From: Streptococcus vestibularis
GTDB lineage: Bacteria; Bacillota; Bacilli; Lactobacillales; Streptococcaceae
Length of the DNA: 64,000 bases
Direction of reading: 5' to 3'
Assembly: GCA_010604095.1 (NCBI GenBank)
Contig: JAABLG010000002.1
Location: forward strand, 158,533 to 222,532
Each line of letters opens with the position of its first letter. Positions within the stretch are counted from its first letter, which is position 1. The translations under genes and the position numbers were made by a program. Under the pieces are notes generated by a model. The model did not search any database. It had not been told where the DNA came from and worked only from the letters and a program-made list of their open reading frames with translations. Below are positions 34,844-44,352 of this stretch, piece after piece.

Positions 34844-35467
34844 ATGCAAAACAAATGGACCCAATTATTCCTCAAATTCCTTCGTGAATGGGGAGTTTTC
34901 ATCCTCTTTATCACCTTCTTCCTCTTGACACGTCTTTTCCTCTGGCTCCCTGTCCAAGTTGACGGCCACTCAATGGATCCAACCCTAGCAGATAGACAGC
35001 GTGTTATCGTTTTGAAGCACACGTCTATTGAACGTTTTGACATTGTCGTTGCCAAGGAAGTTGAAGAAGGTAAGACCAAACAAATTGTAAAACGTGTCAT
35101 TGGGATGCCAGGTGATACCATTACCTATCAAAATGATAAACTTACCGTCAATGGCAAGGAAGTTAAAGAGAAATATCTCAAGGAATTTCAGGCTGCCTTT
35201 GCTAAGGACAAATTACAAAAAGAATATGACTACCGCGATTACTTCCAACAGTTAGCCAAGGATGCCAAGGCCTTCACAGTCAATGCTGAGGGCAATACGA
35301 CCTTCACGGTTACTGTTCCAGAAGGCAAATATTTCCTACTTGGAGACAACCGTATCGTTTCTAAAGATAGCCGTGCAGTTGGTTACTTTGATGAAAGTGC
35401 TCTTGTAGGAGAAGTCAAATTCCGCTTCTGGCCACTTAATAAAATCGGTGGCGTTGAGGACAACTAA
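34844..35467 (+). CDS. lepB: Signal peptidase I
   Basis: A 207-residue membrane protease that removes signal peptides. There is one N-terminal membrane anchor (LREWGVFILFITFFLLTRLFLW), then the catalytic Ser in DGHSMDPTL and the general-base Lys in KQIVKRVIGMPGD; the C-terminal GDNRIVSKDSRAVG motif is present. It follows rnhC by 18 nt and is probably cotranscribed. Confidence 0.95.
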   Translation: MQNKWTQLFLKFLREWGVFILFITFFLLTRLFLWLPVQVDGHSMDPTLADRQRVIVLKHTSIERFDIVVAKEVEEGKTKQIVKRVIGMPGDTITYQNDKLTVNGKEVKEKYLKEFQAAFAKDKLQKEYDYRDYFQQLAKDAKAFTVNAEGNTTFTVTVPEGKYFLLGDNRIVSKDSRAVGYFDESALVGEVKFRFWPLNKIGGVEDN

Positions 35468-35528
35468 TCACACTAAATAAGATAAGGTTGGGGAAACCCA
35501 GCCTTATTATGTATCTAGGAAAACACAC

Positions 35529-38033
35529 ATGCAAGAATATTATTTTTCAGGAACTATTCAACGTGTCATTTTTGAAAATGCCAGTAATTTCTTTCGTATC
35601 CTACTCTTAGAGATTGACGAAACTGACAGTGACTTTGAAGACTTTGAAATCATTGTCACGGGAACCATGGGAGATGTCATGGAGGGGGAAGATTATACCT
35701 TCTGGGGGCAGCTAACCAACCACCCAAAATATGGCGAACAGCTACAAATGACTCGCTACGAACGTTCAAAACCTTCTGCCAGTGGCCTTATCAAGTATTT
35801 CTCTAGCGACAATTTTAAGGGAATTGGTAAGAAAACAGCTGAGCGCATTGTCGATCTTTATGGAGAAGATCCTATTGACAAAATTCTCGAGGGCCCGAAC
35901 AAGTTAGAACAGATTCCTAACCTTTCAAAGGTTAACCGAGAAGCCTTCGTTGCAAAGTTAAAAATCAACTATGGAACCGAGCAAATCTTGTCCAAGCTTT
36001 CCAGCTATGGACTGACACCAAAGGCTGCTTCACAAATTTTCAATCAATACAAGGAAGAATCGCTCAGCCTCATCGAAGAACATCCCTATCTCTTAGTAGA
36101 GGAAGTTCAGGGTATTGGCTTTAAAATGGCCGATCAGTTGGCTGAACGTCTGGGGATTGCTAGCGATGCCCCTGAACGTCTACGAGCCGCCCTAATACAT
36201 TGCCTGCTAGAGGCCTGTATGGAAGAGGGGGACACCTACATCGAAGCCAAGGCTTTGCTTGAAAGGACGATTACCCTTTTGGAGGGTGCCCGCCAGATTG
36301 AGCTGGACCCTGCCTTGGTCGCTAAGGAATTAACCAATCTCATCCAAGAGGATAAGGTGCAAAATGTAGAGACTAAAATCTTTGATAATACCCTATATTT
36401 TGCGGAACAAGGCATCTATACCCACCTAACTCGTATCATGAAAGACCAACCTGACATCAGTGCTGAGGACAAAATCCAAGCAAGTCTTGAAGAGGTGGAA
36501 GAGGAGCTTGGTATTACTTATGATAAGGTGCAAAAAGATGCCATTATCAAAGCCCTACAAAGCAAGGTCTTCATCCTAACAGGTGGTCCCGGAACAGGGA
36601 AAACCACTGTTATTAACGGCATTATTAAAACCTATGCCGACCTTCATGGTCTAGATCTCAAAAAGTCTGATTTGCCTATTATTTTAGCGGCGCCAACGGG
36701 ACGGGCTGCTCGTCGAATGAACGAACTCACCCAACTCCCTAGTGCCACTATCCATAGACATTTGGGACTCAATAGCGAGGACGATTTCAAGACCTTAGAG
36801 GACTATCTCGATTGCGACTTGATTATCATCGATGAGTTTTCTATGGTTGATACTTGGTTGGCCAATCAACTCTTTGAAAGTATCTCTGATTCAACCCAAG
36901 TCATCATTGTGGGTGACCAAGACCAACTGCCTTCCGTAGGTCCTGGCCAGGTCTTGGCTGACCTTTTGCAGATTGATGACTTGCCTAAGGTTTCTCTGAC
37001 CAAAATTTTCAGACAATCCGAGGATTCCACCATCGTTACCTTAGCTAGCCAGATGCGCCAAGGCCAACTACCCGCTGATTTCACAGAGAAAAAGGCTGAT
37101 CGCTCTTACTTTGAGGCCAATGCCAACCATATTCCACAGATGGTTCCTAAAATTGTCTCTGCCGCTATAAAGAGCGGGATCGCTGCTCAGGATGTGCAGA
37201 TTCTAGCCCCCATGTACCGAGGACAGGCCGGTATCAACAATCTCAATACCATTATGCAGGACCTACTTAATCCTCAAGAAAAGGCCAATCAGTTTGCCTT
37301 TAATGATATTTTCTTCCGTAAGAACGACAAAATTCTCCATCTGGTCAACGATACCGAACTCAATGTCTTCAATGGCGACATCGGCATCATTACCGATCTC
37401 ATCCCTGGTAAATATACTGAAAGCAAGCAGGACGAAATTTACATGTCCTTTGATGGCAATGAGGTTATCTATCCTCGTAACGAATGGAATAAGATTACTC
37501 TGGCCTATGCCATGTCAATCCACAAATCCCAAGGGAGTGAGTTTCCAGTCGTTATCCTTCCCATCACACGCCAAAGTGGACGTATGCTACAACGTAACCT
37601 CATCTACACCGCCATCACACGCGCCAAGAGTAAGCTAGTCATGTTAGGGGAAATCGCAGCCTTTGATTATGCCGTTCGCAACGAAGGAGCTAAACGAAAT
37701 ACTTATCTCATCCAACGTTTTGAACAAACTTATACACAAGTTGTTGATAAGTCTGTCGAAAAGATTGTTAAAAACGAGACAACAGAGGCACCCAATCAAA
37801 CAAAAACGAAAAACAACTACCCCTCAGAAACCTTTGAAAATAAAGGATTCTCAGAAGATGTCAATACAGATACAACTCTTATCAACACTTATTCACAAGC
37901 TGTGGATAAGTCTGTTAACAAACCTGTGCAAATAGTAGAAAACTATCGTTTAACTGAAGACAATTGGGCCACTATTGACCCAATGATTGGTCTCAGCGAA
38001 GATGATATTGCAGCCTTTTTTAACAGCAACTAA
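35529..38033 (+). CDS. recD2: RecD2-type helicase
   Basis: An 834-residue SF1B 5'-3' DNA helicase. The N-terminal OB/helix-hairpin-helix part is followed by Walker A GGPGTGKTT near residue 352, motif II DEFSM, the RecD-like APTGRAARRM and the C-terminal TAITRAK motif. RecD2 without RecBC partners is typical of Firmicutes and works in repair and replication restart. The last 110 residues are a low-complexity tail with two related blocks (QVVDKSVEKIV and QAVDKSVNKPV), whose DNA contains several DnaA-box-like sequences. Confidence 0.94.
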   Translation: MQEYYFSGTIQRVIFENASNFFRILLLEIDETDSDFEDFEIIVTGTMGDVMEGEDYTFWGQLTNHPKYGEQLQMTRYERSKPSASGLIKYFSSDNFKGIGKKTAERIVDLYGEDPIDKILEGPNKLEQIPNLSKVNREAFVAKLKINYGTEQILSKLSSYGLTPKAASQIFNQYKEESLSLIEEHPYLLVEEVQGIGFKMADQLAERLGIASDAPERLRAALIHCLLEACMEEGDTYIEAKALLERTITLLEGARQIELDPALVAKELTNLIQEDKVQNVETKIFDNTLYFAEQGIYTHLTRIMKDQPDISAEDKIQASLEEVEEELGITYDKVQKDAIIKALQSKVFILTGGPGTGKTTVINGIIKTYADLHGLDLKKSDLPIILAAPTGRAARRMNELTQLPSATIHRHLGLNSEDDFKTLEDYLDCDLIIIDEFSMVDTWLANQLFESISDSTQVIIVGDQDQLPSVGPGQVLADLLQIDDLPKVSLTKIFRQSEDSTIVTLASQMRQGQLPADFTEKKADRSYFEANANHIPQMVPKIVSAAIKSGIAAQDVQILAPMYRGQAGINNLNTIMQDLLNPQEKANQFAFNDIFFRKNDKILHLVNDTELNVFNGDIGIITDLIPGKYTESKQDEIYMSFDGNEVIYPRNEWNKITLAYAMSIHKSQGSEFPVVILPITRQSGRMLQRNLIYTAITRAKSKLVMLGEIAAFDYAVRNEGAKRNTYLIQRFEQTYTQVVDKSVEKIVKNETTEAPNQTKTKNNYPSETFENKGFSEDVNTDTTLINTYSQAVDKSVNKPVQIVENYRLTEDNWATIDPMIGLSEDDIAAFFNSN
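37730..37909. repeat. Cluster of five DnaA-box-like 9-mers inside recD2
   Basis: TTATACACA (37730) faces TGTTGATAA (37742); TTATCAACA (37879), TTATTCACA (37889) and TGTGGATAA (37901, the exact complement of the consensus TTATCCACA) follow. Two inverted pairs have 3-nt spacers. All are in coding sequence for the recD2 tail. Binding by DnaA is inference. Confidence 0.45.
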
Positions 38034-38035
38034 AG

Positions 38036-38082
38036 AAAAAGACTTGGAAAGCGTCTCACTGAGAGCAACTCCAAGTCTTTTC
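38036..38082 (+). terminator. Terminator after recD2
   Basis: AAAGACTTGG and CCAAGTCTTT form a stem with a long internal loop that contains a second short hairpin; T residues follow. Confidence 0.8.
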
Positions 38083-38087
38083 ATTTA

Positions 38088-38414
38088 TTAAAATACTAAT
38101 CGAATCAGGGCCATGGACACAATACCAACGATCACAGCATAGAGGAGATTCTTACTCTTAAATGCTACAATTACCGTTGGCACCGTAGCCAGTATTTCCA
38201 TCCACTTAAACTGCGGCAAGTGACCGATTTTCTCAGTCATGAGGCTTGAGAGAATCAGGGCAAAGAGAATAGAAACTGGTAGATAGTGCAAAAATCGAAC
38301 AATAATATCTGGTAAGCCCTTGTATTTAACCAAGACAAAGGGAAGAACACGAGGAACCCAGCTGACCACAAACCCAAGTAGAATAGCAATGAGAATAAAC
38401 TTATTGACGGCCAT
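38088..38414 (-). CDS. azlD: Branched-chain amino acid exporter subunit AzlD
   Basis: A small membrane protein (108 residues) with about three helices, partner of AzlC. It overlaps azlC by 14 nt. The start is ATG at 38414 or GTG at 38417, with GGGGGTGA upstream. Confidence 0.85.
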   Translation of the reverse strand: MAVNKFILIAILLGFVVSWVPRVLPFVLVKYKGLPDIIVRFLHYLPVSILFALILSSLMTEKIGHLPQFKWMEILATVPTVIVAFKSKNLLYAVIVGIVSMALIRLVF

Positions 38415-39093
38415 CACACATCACCCCCACACTACATCCAATCAAAGTTGCCACTAGAACTGCCAAAGATTCTGATAAGATGATACTAAAGCTCAGATAA
38501 GTCACCGCAATAGATAGTAGAATCAAGAGTAGCTTACGCACACCTTCCCCTAACAAGGCATCAATCTGGCTACTTAACAAGCCGATAAACATAGCAATTA
38601 AGGCAAAATCCAAGCCAAAAAGCTCAGGATTAGGAATCATTGAACCAATCAAGCAACCAATTACTGATAATACAATCCAAACCAGATAACTGAAAATATT
38701 GTTACCATGCATCCAGTTAGCGGAAATATCTTTATGATGCACATATTCTCCCAACAAGACTCCGTAACTTTCATCCGTAATCAGACTACCAATTCCCAGC
38801 TGATTCCAGAGACTTGTTTTTGTAAAAATCGTCGTTGCATGTAAACTCATCAACATGTTACGCAAATTAACCAAGAAAACAGTCAAGGTTAACTCACCCA
38901 GGCTGGCCCCTGCAACCACTAAGGCACACATGGCAAATTGAGCCGAACCACCGTAAACCAAGGCACACATAAGACCAACTTCAAGAGCTGATAGTCCCGA
39001 AGCCGCTGCTACCACACCAAAGGCAAGGCCAATAGCCACATAACCTAGAGCTGTGGGTACTGCGGCTTTCACACCCAAACGAAAGTCAGACAC
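38401..39093 (-). CDS. azlC: Branched-chain amino acid exporter subunit AzlC
   Basis: A membrane protein of 230 residues with about six to seven helices. The N-terminal segment FRLGVKAAVPTALGYVAIGLAFG matches AzlC. AzlCD exports branched-chain amino acids and analogues. The start is GTG at 39093 (AGAAAGGA ahead) or TTG at 39099. It lies 52 nt downstream of tsaD, behind a terminator. Confidence 0.88.
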   Translation of the reverse strand: MSDFRLGVKAAVPTALGYVAIGLAFGVVAAASGLSALEVGLMCALVYGGSAQFAMCALVVAGASLGELTLTVFLVNLRNMLMSLHATTIFTKTSLWNQLGIGSLITDESYGVLLGEYVHHKDISANWMHGNNIFSYLVWIVLSVIGCLIGSMIPNPELFGLDFALIAMFIGLLSSQIDALLGEGVRKLLLILLSIAVTYLSFSIILSESLAVLVATLIGCSVGVMCDGRQ

Positions 39094-39108
39094 ACACAAT
39101 CCTTTCTA

Positions 39109-39144
39109 AAGGAACCTCTTACCAGACTAGTAAGAGGTTCTTCT
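39109..39144. terminator. Terminator after tsaD
   Basis: GGAACCTCTTAC and GTAAGAGGTTCTT form a strong stem, with A/T on both flanks, overlapping the tsaD stop. It separates the tsaB-rimI-tsaD unit from azlCD. Confidence 0.8.
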
Positions 39145-40157
39145 TATTCTTCAAATCCTTCAAAAGCTAGACTTGGCTTAGCATTCAAGTCCAAATCAGA
39201 AAAATGTTTCTTATCACATTCAATAGCTGCTGCTAAGGCAATCATGCCAGCATTATCACCACAGAGACGTAAAGGTGGGATGACTACATCCACATCTGTG
39301 ATTTCTTCAGCCAAACGTTCACGTAATCCCTGATTAGCTGCTACGCCACCAGCCACAACAAATGTCTTGACAGAATAACGGTCCAAGGCTTTCTTGGTCT
39401 TAGCTAGGAGAATATCCAAAACAGCTGCTTGGAAGGAAGCACAAAGGTCTTCTTTGACTAGAACTTCTCCCTTTTGCTCTGCATTGTGATGTAAATTGAT
39501 AAAGGCTGACTTCAAACCTGAAAATGAAAATTCCAAGTTTTCTTCTTTAATCATAGCACGTGGAAAATCATAAACATCTTTCCCTTTATGAGCCAATTCA
39601 TCAATTTCACGTCCGGCTGGATAGGTCAAGCCCATCACACGCCCGACCTTGTCATAGGCCTCACCAACTGCATCATCACGTGTCTCACCAACAATCTTGT
39701 AATTTCCCGGTTCTGACACATAAACCAACTCTGTATGTCCCCCAGACACCAAAAGTGCTAAGAGGGGATATTCTAACTCTTGAACCTCACGCGCCGCCAT
39801 CAGATGCCCAGCCATATGATTAACTGGAATCAAAGGCAAACCATGAGCCCAAGCAAAGGCCTTAGCCGCTGCCATGCCAACTAAAAGTGCCCCGACCAAA
39901 CCTGGACCATAGGTTACCGCTACAGCATCTAGTTGTTCAGCACTAATGCCCGCATCTGAAAGGGCATCCTTAATACAAAGAGTCACCACTTCCACATGGT
40001 GACGACTAGCCACCTCAGGAACAACACCACCAAAACGTTTATGGCTTTCCACCTGACTGGCAATAATATTACTTAAAAGTTCCTTTTCATTTTTCAAAAC
40101 GGCAACTGAAGTCTCGTCACACGAGCTCTCCACTGCCAAAATATATCTATCTGCCAT
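39144..40157 (-). CDS. tsaD: tRNA N6-threonylcarbamoyladenosine synthase subunit TsaD
   Basis: The catalytic subunit (337 residues) for t6A modification of ANN-decoding tRNAs. ASKHA ATPase fold with the metal motif NHMAGH (HxxxH) near residue 110, start [15 protein letters not shown] and SGGHTELV. It abuts rimI (1 nt overlap) and lies downstream of tsaB, forming the conserved tsaB-rimI-tsaD cluster. Confidence 0.97.
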   Translation of the reverse strand: MADRYILAVESSCDETSVAVLKNEKELLSNIIASQVESHKRFGGVVPEVASRHHVEVVTLCIKDALSDAGISAEQLDAVAVTYGPGLVGALLVGMAAAKAFAWAHGLPLIPVNHMAGHLMAAREVQELEYPLLALLVSGGHTELVYVSEPGNYKIVGETRDDAVGEAYDKVGRVMGLTYPAGREIDELAHKGKDVYDFPRAMIKEENLEFSFSGLKSAFINLHHNAEQKGEVLVKEDLCASFQAAVLDILLAKTKKALDRYSVKTFVVAGGVAANQGLRERLAEEITDVDVVIPPLRLCGDNAGMIALAAAIECDKKHFSDLDLNAKPSLAFEGFEE

Positions 40158-40597
40158 TAGACTTCCTCTCGCCTCATGATAACCGCATCCTCTTGAGGCT
40201 CATGATAATAATTTTTTCGAATTCCTAGATTTTCAAAACCAAATTTTCTATAAAGTGCCTGAGCGACTTGATTTGAAGCCCTAACTTCAAGAAAGATTGG
40301 CTCACTACGATCTTCCAAATGCTTCATCAACTGACTAGCATAACCACGCCCTTGATAAGCTTTTAAAACGGCGATATTGGTCACCTCAAGCTCACCCACC
40401 AAATTTTGAAGAGCTAAAAAACCAACAACTTCTTCCTGATCATACACATAGAAATATTCCGTAGTATCTAAAGCCAAGTCTGCTGCCACTTGTTCTATCG
40501 TCCAAGGAGACTTGTCATAAACATCCGACAAAATCTGATAAATCAGTTGAGCTTGCTCTTGGCTACTCAATCTAGACGCGCTTGATGTAGTTGTCAC
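40157..40597 (-). CDS. rimI: Ribosomal protein S18-alanine N-acetyltransferase
   Basis: A GNAT-family acetyltransferase (146 residues). The acetyl-CoA loop is in [12 protein letters not shown], and [18 protein letters not shown] and ALYRKFGFE are typical. The start is GTG at 40597, with AGGAGA 6 nt upstream, inside the 3' end of tsaB (26-nt overlap); longer frames lack such a site. The target S18 is named from the family only. Confidence 0.88.
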   Translation of the reverse strand: MTTTSSASRLSSQEQAQLIYQILSDVYDKSPWTIEQVAADLALDTTEYFYVYDQEEVVGFLALQNLVGELEVTNIAVLKAYQGRGYASQLMKHLEDRSEPIFLEVRASNQVAQALYRKFGFENLGIRKNYYHEPQEDAVIMRREEV

Positions 40598-41258
40598 GAT
40601 TAGTCTCCTCATGCGTCTTGAGCCAATTCTCCTCTGCCTCAACCCGCTTCAAGTAATGTGGAACAAAAGCATCCACATCAACAGAAGGCAAATACAAACC
40701 TAAACGACCAATTAACTGAGCTGATGGAAGGCTTGACAAAACAGTTGCATTTGGAAGATTTTCCTTAATCTGATCCACAAAATTAGCCACTTCACCGACA
40801 AATGTTACCTTCTCATAAGCTTTAGCCTGCTCTAAAACATCTGCAAAAGCGGCATGATGGTCAGAAACGATGGCTTGACCATTTTCATAAAAGCCAACGT
40901 AGACATTGTTACGACGGGCATCCATAATAGGAATCACAATGCCATCAGCCGTAAGGTCCGTCAGGGCCTGTAGACTTGAAACTCCCACCAAATCAATACC
41001 AAGAGCATAGGCCAAAGTCTTGGCAGTTGCGACAGCCACACGAAGCCCTGTATAGGATCCAGGACCCTGGGCAACTACTATACGTTCTAAATCAGCTGGC
41101 TGCCATCCTGCCTGAGCAACCAAAAAATCAATAGTCGGCATCAAACTAATGCTGTGGTTCTTTTTTACCGTCACAGTTGACTCTGCCACTAGGTTCTCAT
41201 CTTCCAACAAAGCTACTGACAAAGCCGTACTAGAAGTATCAAATGCTAATATTTTCAT
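40572..41258 (-). CDS. tsaB: tRNA threonylcarbamoyladenosine biosynthesis protein TsaB
   Basis: The non-catalytic ASKHA partner of TsaD (228 residues). Start MKILAFDTSSTALSVALL is characteristic, and GPGSYTGLRV lies near residue 66. The ATG at 41258 is chosen because AAGGAAAAAAG precedes it; an upstream in-frame start lacks a site. It opens the tsaB-rimI-tsaD operon. Confidence 0.94.
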   Translation of the reverse strand: MKILAFDTSSTALSVALLEDENLVAESTVTVKKNHSISLMPTIDFLVAQAGWQPADLERIVVAQGPGSYTGLRVAVATAKTLAYALGIDLVGVSSLQALTDLTADGIVIPIMDARRNNVYVGFYENGQAIVSDHHAAFADVLEQAKAYEKVTFVGEVANFVDQIKENLPNATVLSSLPSAQLIGRLGLYLPSVDVDAFVPHYLKRVEAEENWLKTHEETNRDNYIKRV

Positions 41259-41371
41259 CTTTTTTCCTTGCTTCCTTTTATGCTTCTCTATTATAACACA
41301 AGTCTCTACTTCCCATAAACGAACATTTTCCAACTTTTTCCGCCATTTTCTTTATCTAGCCCCTATCTTAT

Positions 41372-41481
41372 GGTACAATAATAGTAATTGCAAACGAATC
41401 AAGGCTACTAGCTATTACTCATAAAAGTGAATATCATAACGTCAAGTGAATCCCTGAATGATTGACTTGACCGGTTTTTTT
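41372..41481 (+). promoter_or_regulatory. rpoY-rnjA promoter and leader with terminator-like hairpin
   Basis: Extended -10 TGGTACAAT (41371-41379) gives a leader of about 130 nt. It contains GTCAAGTGAATC/GATTGACTTGAC (41441-41472), a 12-position stem with one mismatch, followed by GGTTTTTTT: a complete intrinsic terminator before the first gene. This suggests attenuation. A weak TAGAAT behind it (near 41484) could be a second promoter. Confidence 0.6.
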
Positions 41482-41518
41482 ATAGAATGGCAGAGCCTTT
41501 TGTAAAGAAAGGAAAACC

Positions 41519-41749
41519 ATGATTTATAAAGTTTTTTACCAAGAAACTAAAGAGCGTAACCCACGCCGTGAACAGACAAAATCACTCTACTTAGATATTG
41601 ATGCAGAAAATGAGCTTGCAGGCCGTATCCAAGCTCGTCAAATTATTGAAAATAACACCGCCTACAACATCGAATACATCGAGCTTCTTTCAGAAAAAGC
41701 TCTTGAATACGAAAAGGAAACAGGCGTGTTTGAAGTAACGGAGTTCTAA
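41519..41749 (+). CDS. rpoY: RNA polymerase epsilon subunit (DUF1447)
   Basis: A 76-residue protein, start [20 protein letters not shown]. Conserved in Firmicutes next to rnjA; the epsilon subunit binds the polymerase core near the downstream DNA channel. AAGGAAAACC precedes the ATG. It is 4 nt before rnjA, so the two are cotranscribed. Confidence 0.93.
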   Translation: MIYKVFYQETKERNPRREQTKSLYLDIDAENELAGRIQARQIIENNTAYNIEYIELLSEKALEYEKETGVFEVTEF

Positions 41750-41753
41750 GACC

Positions 41754-43436
41754 ATGACATCAAAAATCAATCTAAAACCTGAAGAAGTTGGGGTTTATGC
41801 GATTGGTGGTTTGGGAGAAATCGGTAAGAACACCTACGGTATTGAATACCAAGATGAGATTATCATCGTCGATGCAGGTATTAAATTCCCTGAGGATGAT
41901 CTTCTCGGTATTGACTATGTCATCCCAGACTATTCTTACATCGTTGAAAACGTTGACCGTGTCAAGGCTCTTGTCATTACTCACGGTCACGAAGACCATA
42001 TCGGTGGTATCCCCTTCCTTCTTAAGCAGGCAAATATCCCAATCTACGCAGGGCCGCTTGCCCTCGCCCTCATCAAAGGAAAATTGGAAGAACACGGACT
42101 ACTTCGTGACGCACAACTCTACGAAATTAATGCTAATACAGAGCTTACTTTCAAAAATCTTAGCGTAACTTTCTTCCGTACGACTCACTCTATTCCAGAG
42201 CCGCTCGGAATTGTCATCCATACACCTCAAGGTAAAGTCGTTTGTACCGGTGACTTTAAGTTCGACTTCACTCCAGTTGGTGAACCAGCAGACCTTCATC
42301 GCATGGCTGCTCTTGGTGAAGAAGGCGTCCTTTGCCTCCTCTCCGACTCAACCAATGCCGAAGTACCAACTTTCACTAATTCTGAGAAGGTGGTTGGCCA
42401 ATCCATCATGAAAATCATTGAAGGCATTCATGGACGTATTATCTTCGCTTCATTTGCCTCTAACATTTTCCGTCTTCAACAAGCTGCTGAGGCCGCTGTA
42501 AAAACCGGTCGTAAGATTGTTGTCTTTGGACGCTCTATGGAAAAAGCCATTGTTAATGGTGTAGAGCTAGGTTATATCAAGGTTCCAAAAGGAACTATCA
42601 TCGATCCTAGTGAGATGAAGAATTATCATGCTAGTGAGATTCTTATCATGTGTACCGGTTCTCAAGGAGAACCTATGGCAGCCCTAGCACGTATCGCTAA
42701 TGGTATGCACCGACAAGTGACACTACAACCTGGTGATACTGTCATCTTCTCATCTAGCCCTATTCCAGGAAACACAACCAGCGTTAACCGTTTGATTAAT
42801 ACTATCCAAGAAGCTGGTGTAGATGTCATCCATGGTAAGATTAACAACATCCATACCTCTGGACACGGTGGTCAACAAGAGCAAAAACTGATGCTTCGTT
42901 TGATCAAACCAAAATTCTTTATGCCTGTTCACGGTGAATACCGTATGCAGAAAGTCCACGCAGGACTTGCAATTGACTGTGATATTCCTAAAGATAATAT
43001 CTTTATCATGGAAAACGGTGATGTTCTTGCCCTAACTAAAGACTCTGCTCGTCGTGCAGGTCACTTCAATGCCCAAGACATCTATGTAGATGGTAATGGT
43101 GTCGGTGATATTGGAGCTGCAGTCCTACGTGACCGCCGAGATCTTTCAGAAGATGGGGTTGTCCTTGCCGTAGCAACTGTTGATTTCAAATCTAAGATGA
43201 TTTTGGCTGGTCCAGACATCCTTAGCCGTGGTTTTATCTACATGCGTGAATCAGGCGATCTCATTCGTGAAAGCCAACGTATTCTATTTAATGCTATTCG
43301 TATCGCCCTTAAAAATAAGGATGCTAGCATACAATCCGTTAACGGAGCTATCGTCAATGCGTTACGACCATTCCTATACGAAAAAACAGAGCGTGAGCCT
43401 ATCATCATCCCAATGATTCTCACTCCTGATAAATAA
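41754..43436 (+). CDS. rnjA: Ribonuclease J1
   Basis: A 560-residue metallo-beta-lactamase/beta-CASP nuclease with 5'-3' exo- and endonuclease activity, central to mRNA decay. The zinc motif [10 protein letters not shown] is near residue 76; beta-CASP and [11 protein letters not shown] motifs follow, then the C-terminal domain. It is cotranscribed with rpoY behind the leader hairpin. Confidence 0.97.
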   Translation: MTSKINLKPEEVGVYAIGGLGEIGKNTYGIEYQDEIIIVDAGIKFPEDDLLGIDYVIPDYSYIVENVDRVKALVITHGHEDHIGGIPFLLKQANIPIYAGPLALALIKGKLEEHGLLRDAQLYEINANTELTFKNLSVTFFRTTHSIPEPLGIVIHTPQGKVVCTGDFKFDFTPVGEPADLHRMAALGEEGVLCLLSDSTNAEVPTFTNSEKVVGQSIMKIIEGIHGRIIFASFASNIFRLQQAAEAAVKTGRKIVVFGRSMEKAIVNGVELGYIKVPKGTIIDPSEMKNYHASEILIMCTGSQGEPMAALARIANGMHRQVTLQPGDTVIFSSSPIPGNTTSVNRLINTIQEAGVDVIHGKINNIHTSGHGGQQEQKLMLRLIKPKFFMPVHGEYRMQKVHAGLAIDCDIPKDNIFIMENGDVLALTKDSARRAGHFNAQDIYVDGNGVGDIGAAVLRDRRDLSEDGVVLAVATVDFKSKMILAGPDILSRGFIYMRESGDLIRESQRILFNAIRIALKNKDASIQSVNGAIVNALRPFLYEKTEREPIIIPMILTPDK

Positions 43437-43471
43437 AAAAATATGGTAGCTTTGTCGCTACCATATTTTTT
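43434..43471. terminator. Bidirectional terminator after rnjA
   Basis: ATATGGTAGC and GCTACCATAT pair with a 5-nt loop, with A and T runs on both sides. Confidence 0.9.
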
Positions 43472-43508
43472 CGGCTCTAATTTCACCCAGTGTACAACTC
43501 TTCTCAAG

Positions 43509-43533
43509 TAAAAAAGCGCCGCAATGAGCGCTT
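43509..43533 (-). terminator. Terminator after the LysM-CHAP gene
   Basis: Minus strand: AAGCGC and GCGCTT around an 8-nt loop, followed by six T residues. Confidence 0.7.
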
Positions 43534-43537
43534 CTTC

Positions 43538-44173
43538 TTATGCACCTGGATAAATGTAAGATACTGAACCTGGTGTTGTTGAATTTTGTGGGTCAAACCA
43601 ACCACGATAGTTATCGATGTGTTGCTGATTGTTATAGTTAGATTCCAAGATTTGAATTTGTCCATCTTGACCGACTTGTGTGACATATCCAACGTGTCCA
43701 TAGCCACCATCAGTCCAACATACAATTGACCCAGCAGCAGGTGTCGAACCTACAGCATAACCTTGGCTAGCAGCGCTTCCTGCCCAATCACCACCATTAC
43801 CCCACCAGTTACTTGCCCATGGAGCAACTTCTTTAACACCCCATGTACATTGACCAACTGGATAACGATTCCAGGTAGCGTCTGAATCAGAAGCTGTAAC
43901 CTCTGAAGAAGTTTCAGTTGCCTCTGTATCTGCTACAGTAGCAGTTGCCCCAGAAACGTCCAGAGTTTCACCAGGAACAATAGTTGACCAGATAGTCATA
44001 CCGTTCTCAGCTGCTAATTGATAAGGGTCTACCCCATACTGACTGGCAATTCCAAAGAACGAATCTCCATTTTGAATTGTATAAGCATCAGCCTTGGCTG
44101 TTTGTGCGACTGTAAGACCTAGTAATAATGCACTTGAAGCTGCTGCCAGAGCAGCTTTTTTTGTAGTTTTCAT
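43538..44173 (-). CDS. Secreted LysM-CHAP cell-wall hydrolase or immunogenic protein
   Basis: A 211-residue secreted protein: signal peptide ending AQTAKADA, one LysM domain (YTIQNGDSFFGIASQYGVDPYQLAAENG) that binds peptidoglycan, a Thr/Ser/Glu-rich linker, and a CHAP domain with catalytic-type Cys (YPVGQCTWGVK) and His (YGHVGYV). It is likely an amidase or endopeptidase acting in cell separation. AGGGGG precedes the ATG. Confidence 0.9.
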   Translation of the reverse strand: MKTTKKAALAAASSALLLGLTVAQTAKADAYTIQNGDSFFGIASQYGVDPYQLAAENGMTIWSTIVPGETLDVSGATATVADTEATETSSEVTASDSDATWNRYPVGQCTWGVKEVAPWASNWWGNGGDWAGSAASQGYAVGSTPAAGSIVCWTDGGYGHVGYVTQVGQDGQIQILESNYNNQQHIDNYRGWFDPQNSTTPGSVSYIYPGA

Positions 44174-44311
44174 AATTCCCCCTGAATAAGATTAATATGG
44201 AATAAGTGTAACACTCTCATATTTTAATGCGATTAAGGAAGAGTAAAGAAATATAACAAAAATAAACAAGTCTGTTAAAAGTACGTAATTTGTCCAAGAA
44301 CTTAATTAATC

Positions 44312-44340
44312 AAAAAGAAAACCAGGAAAACCTGGTTTTC
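44312..44340 (-). terminator. Terminator after glnA
   Basis: Minus strand: AACCAGG and CCTGGTT pair, followed by T residues. Confidence 0.88.
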
Positions 44341-44352
44341 AAAGAAATATTA

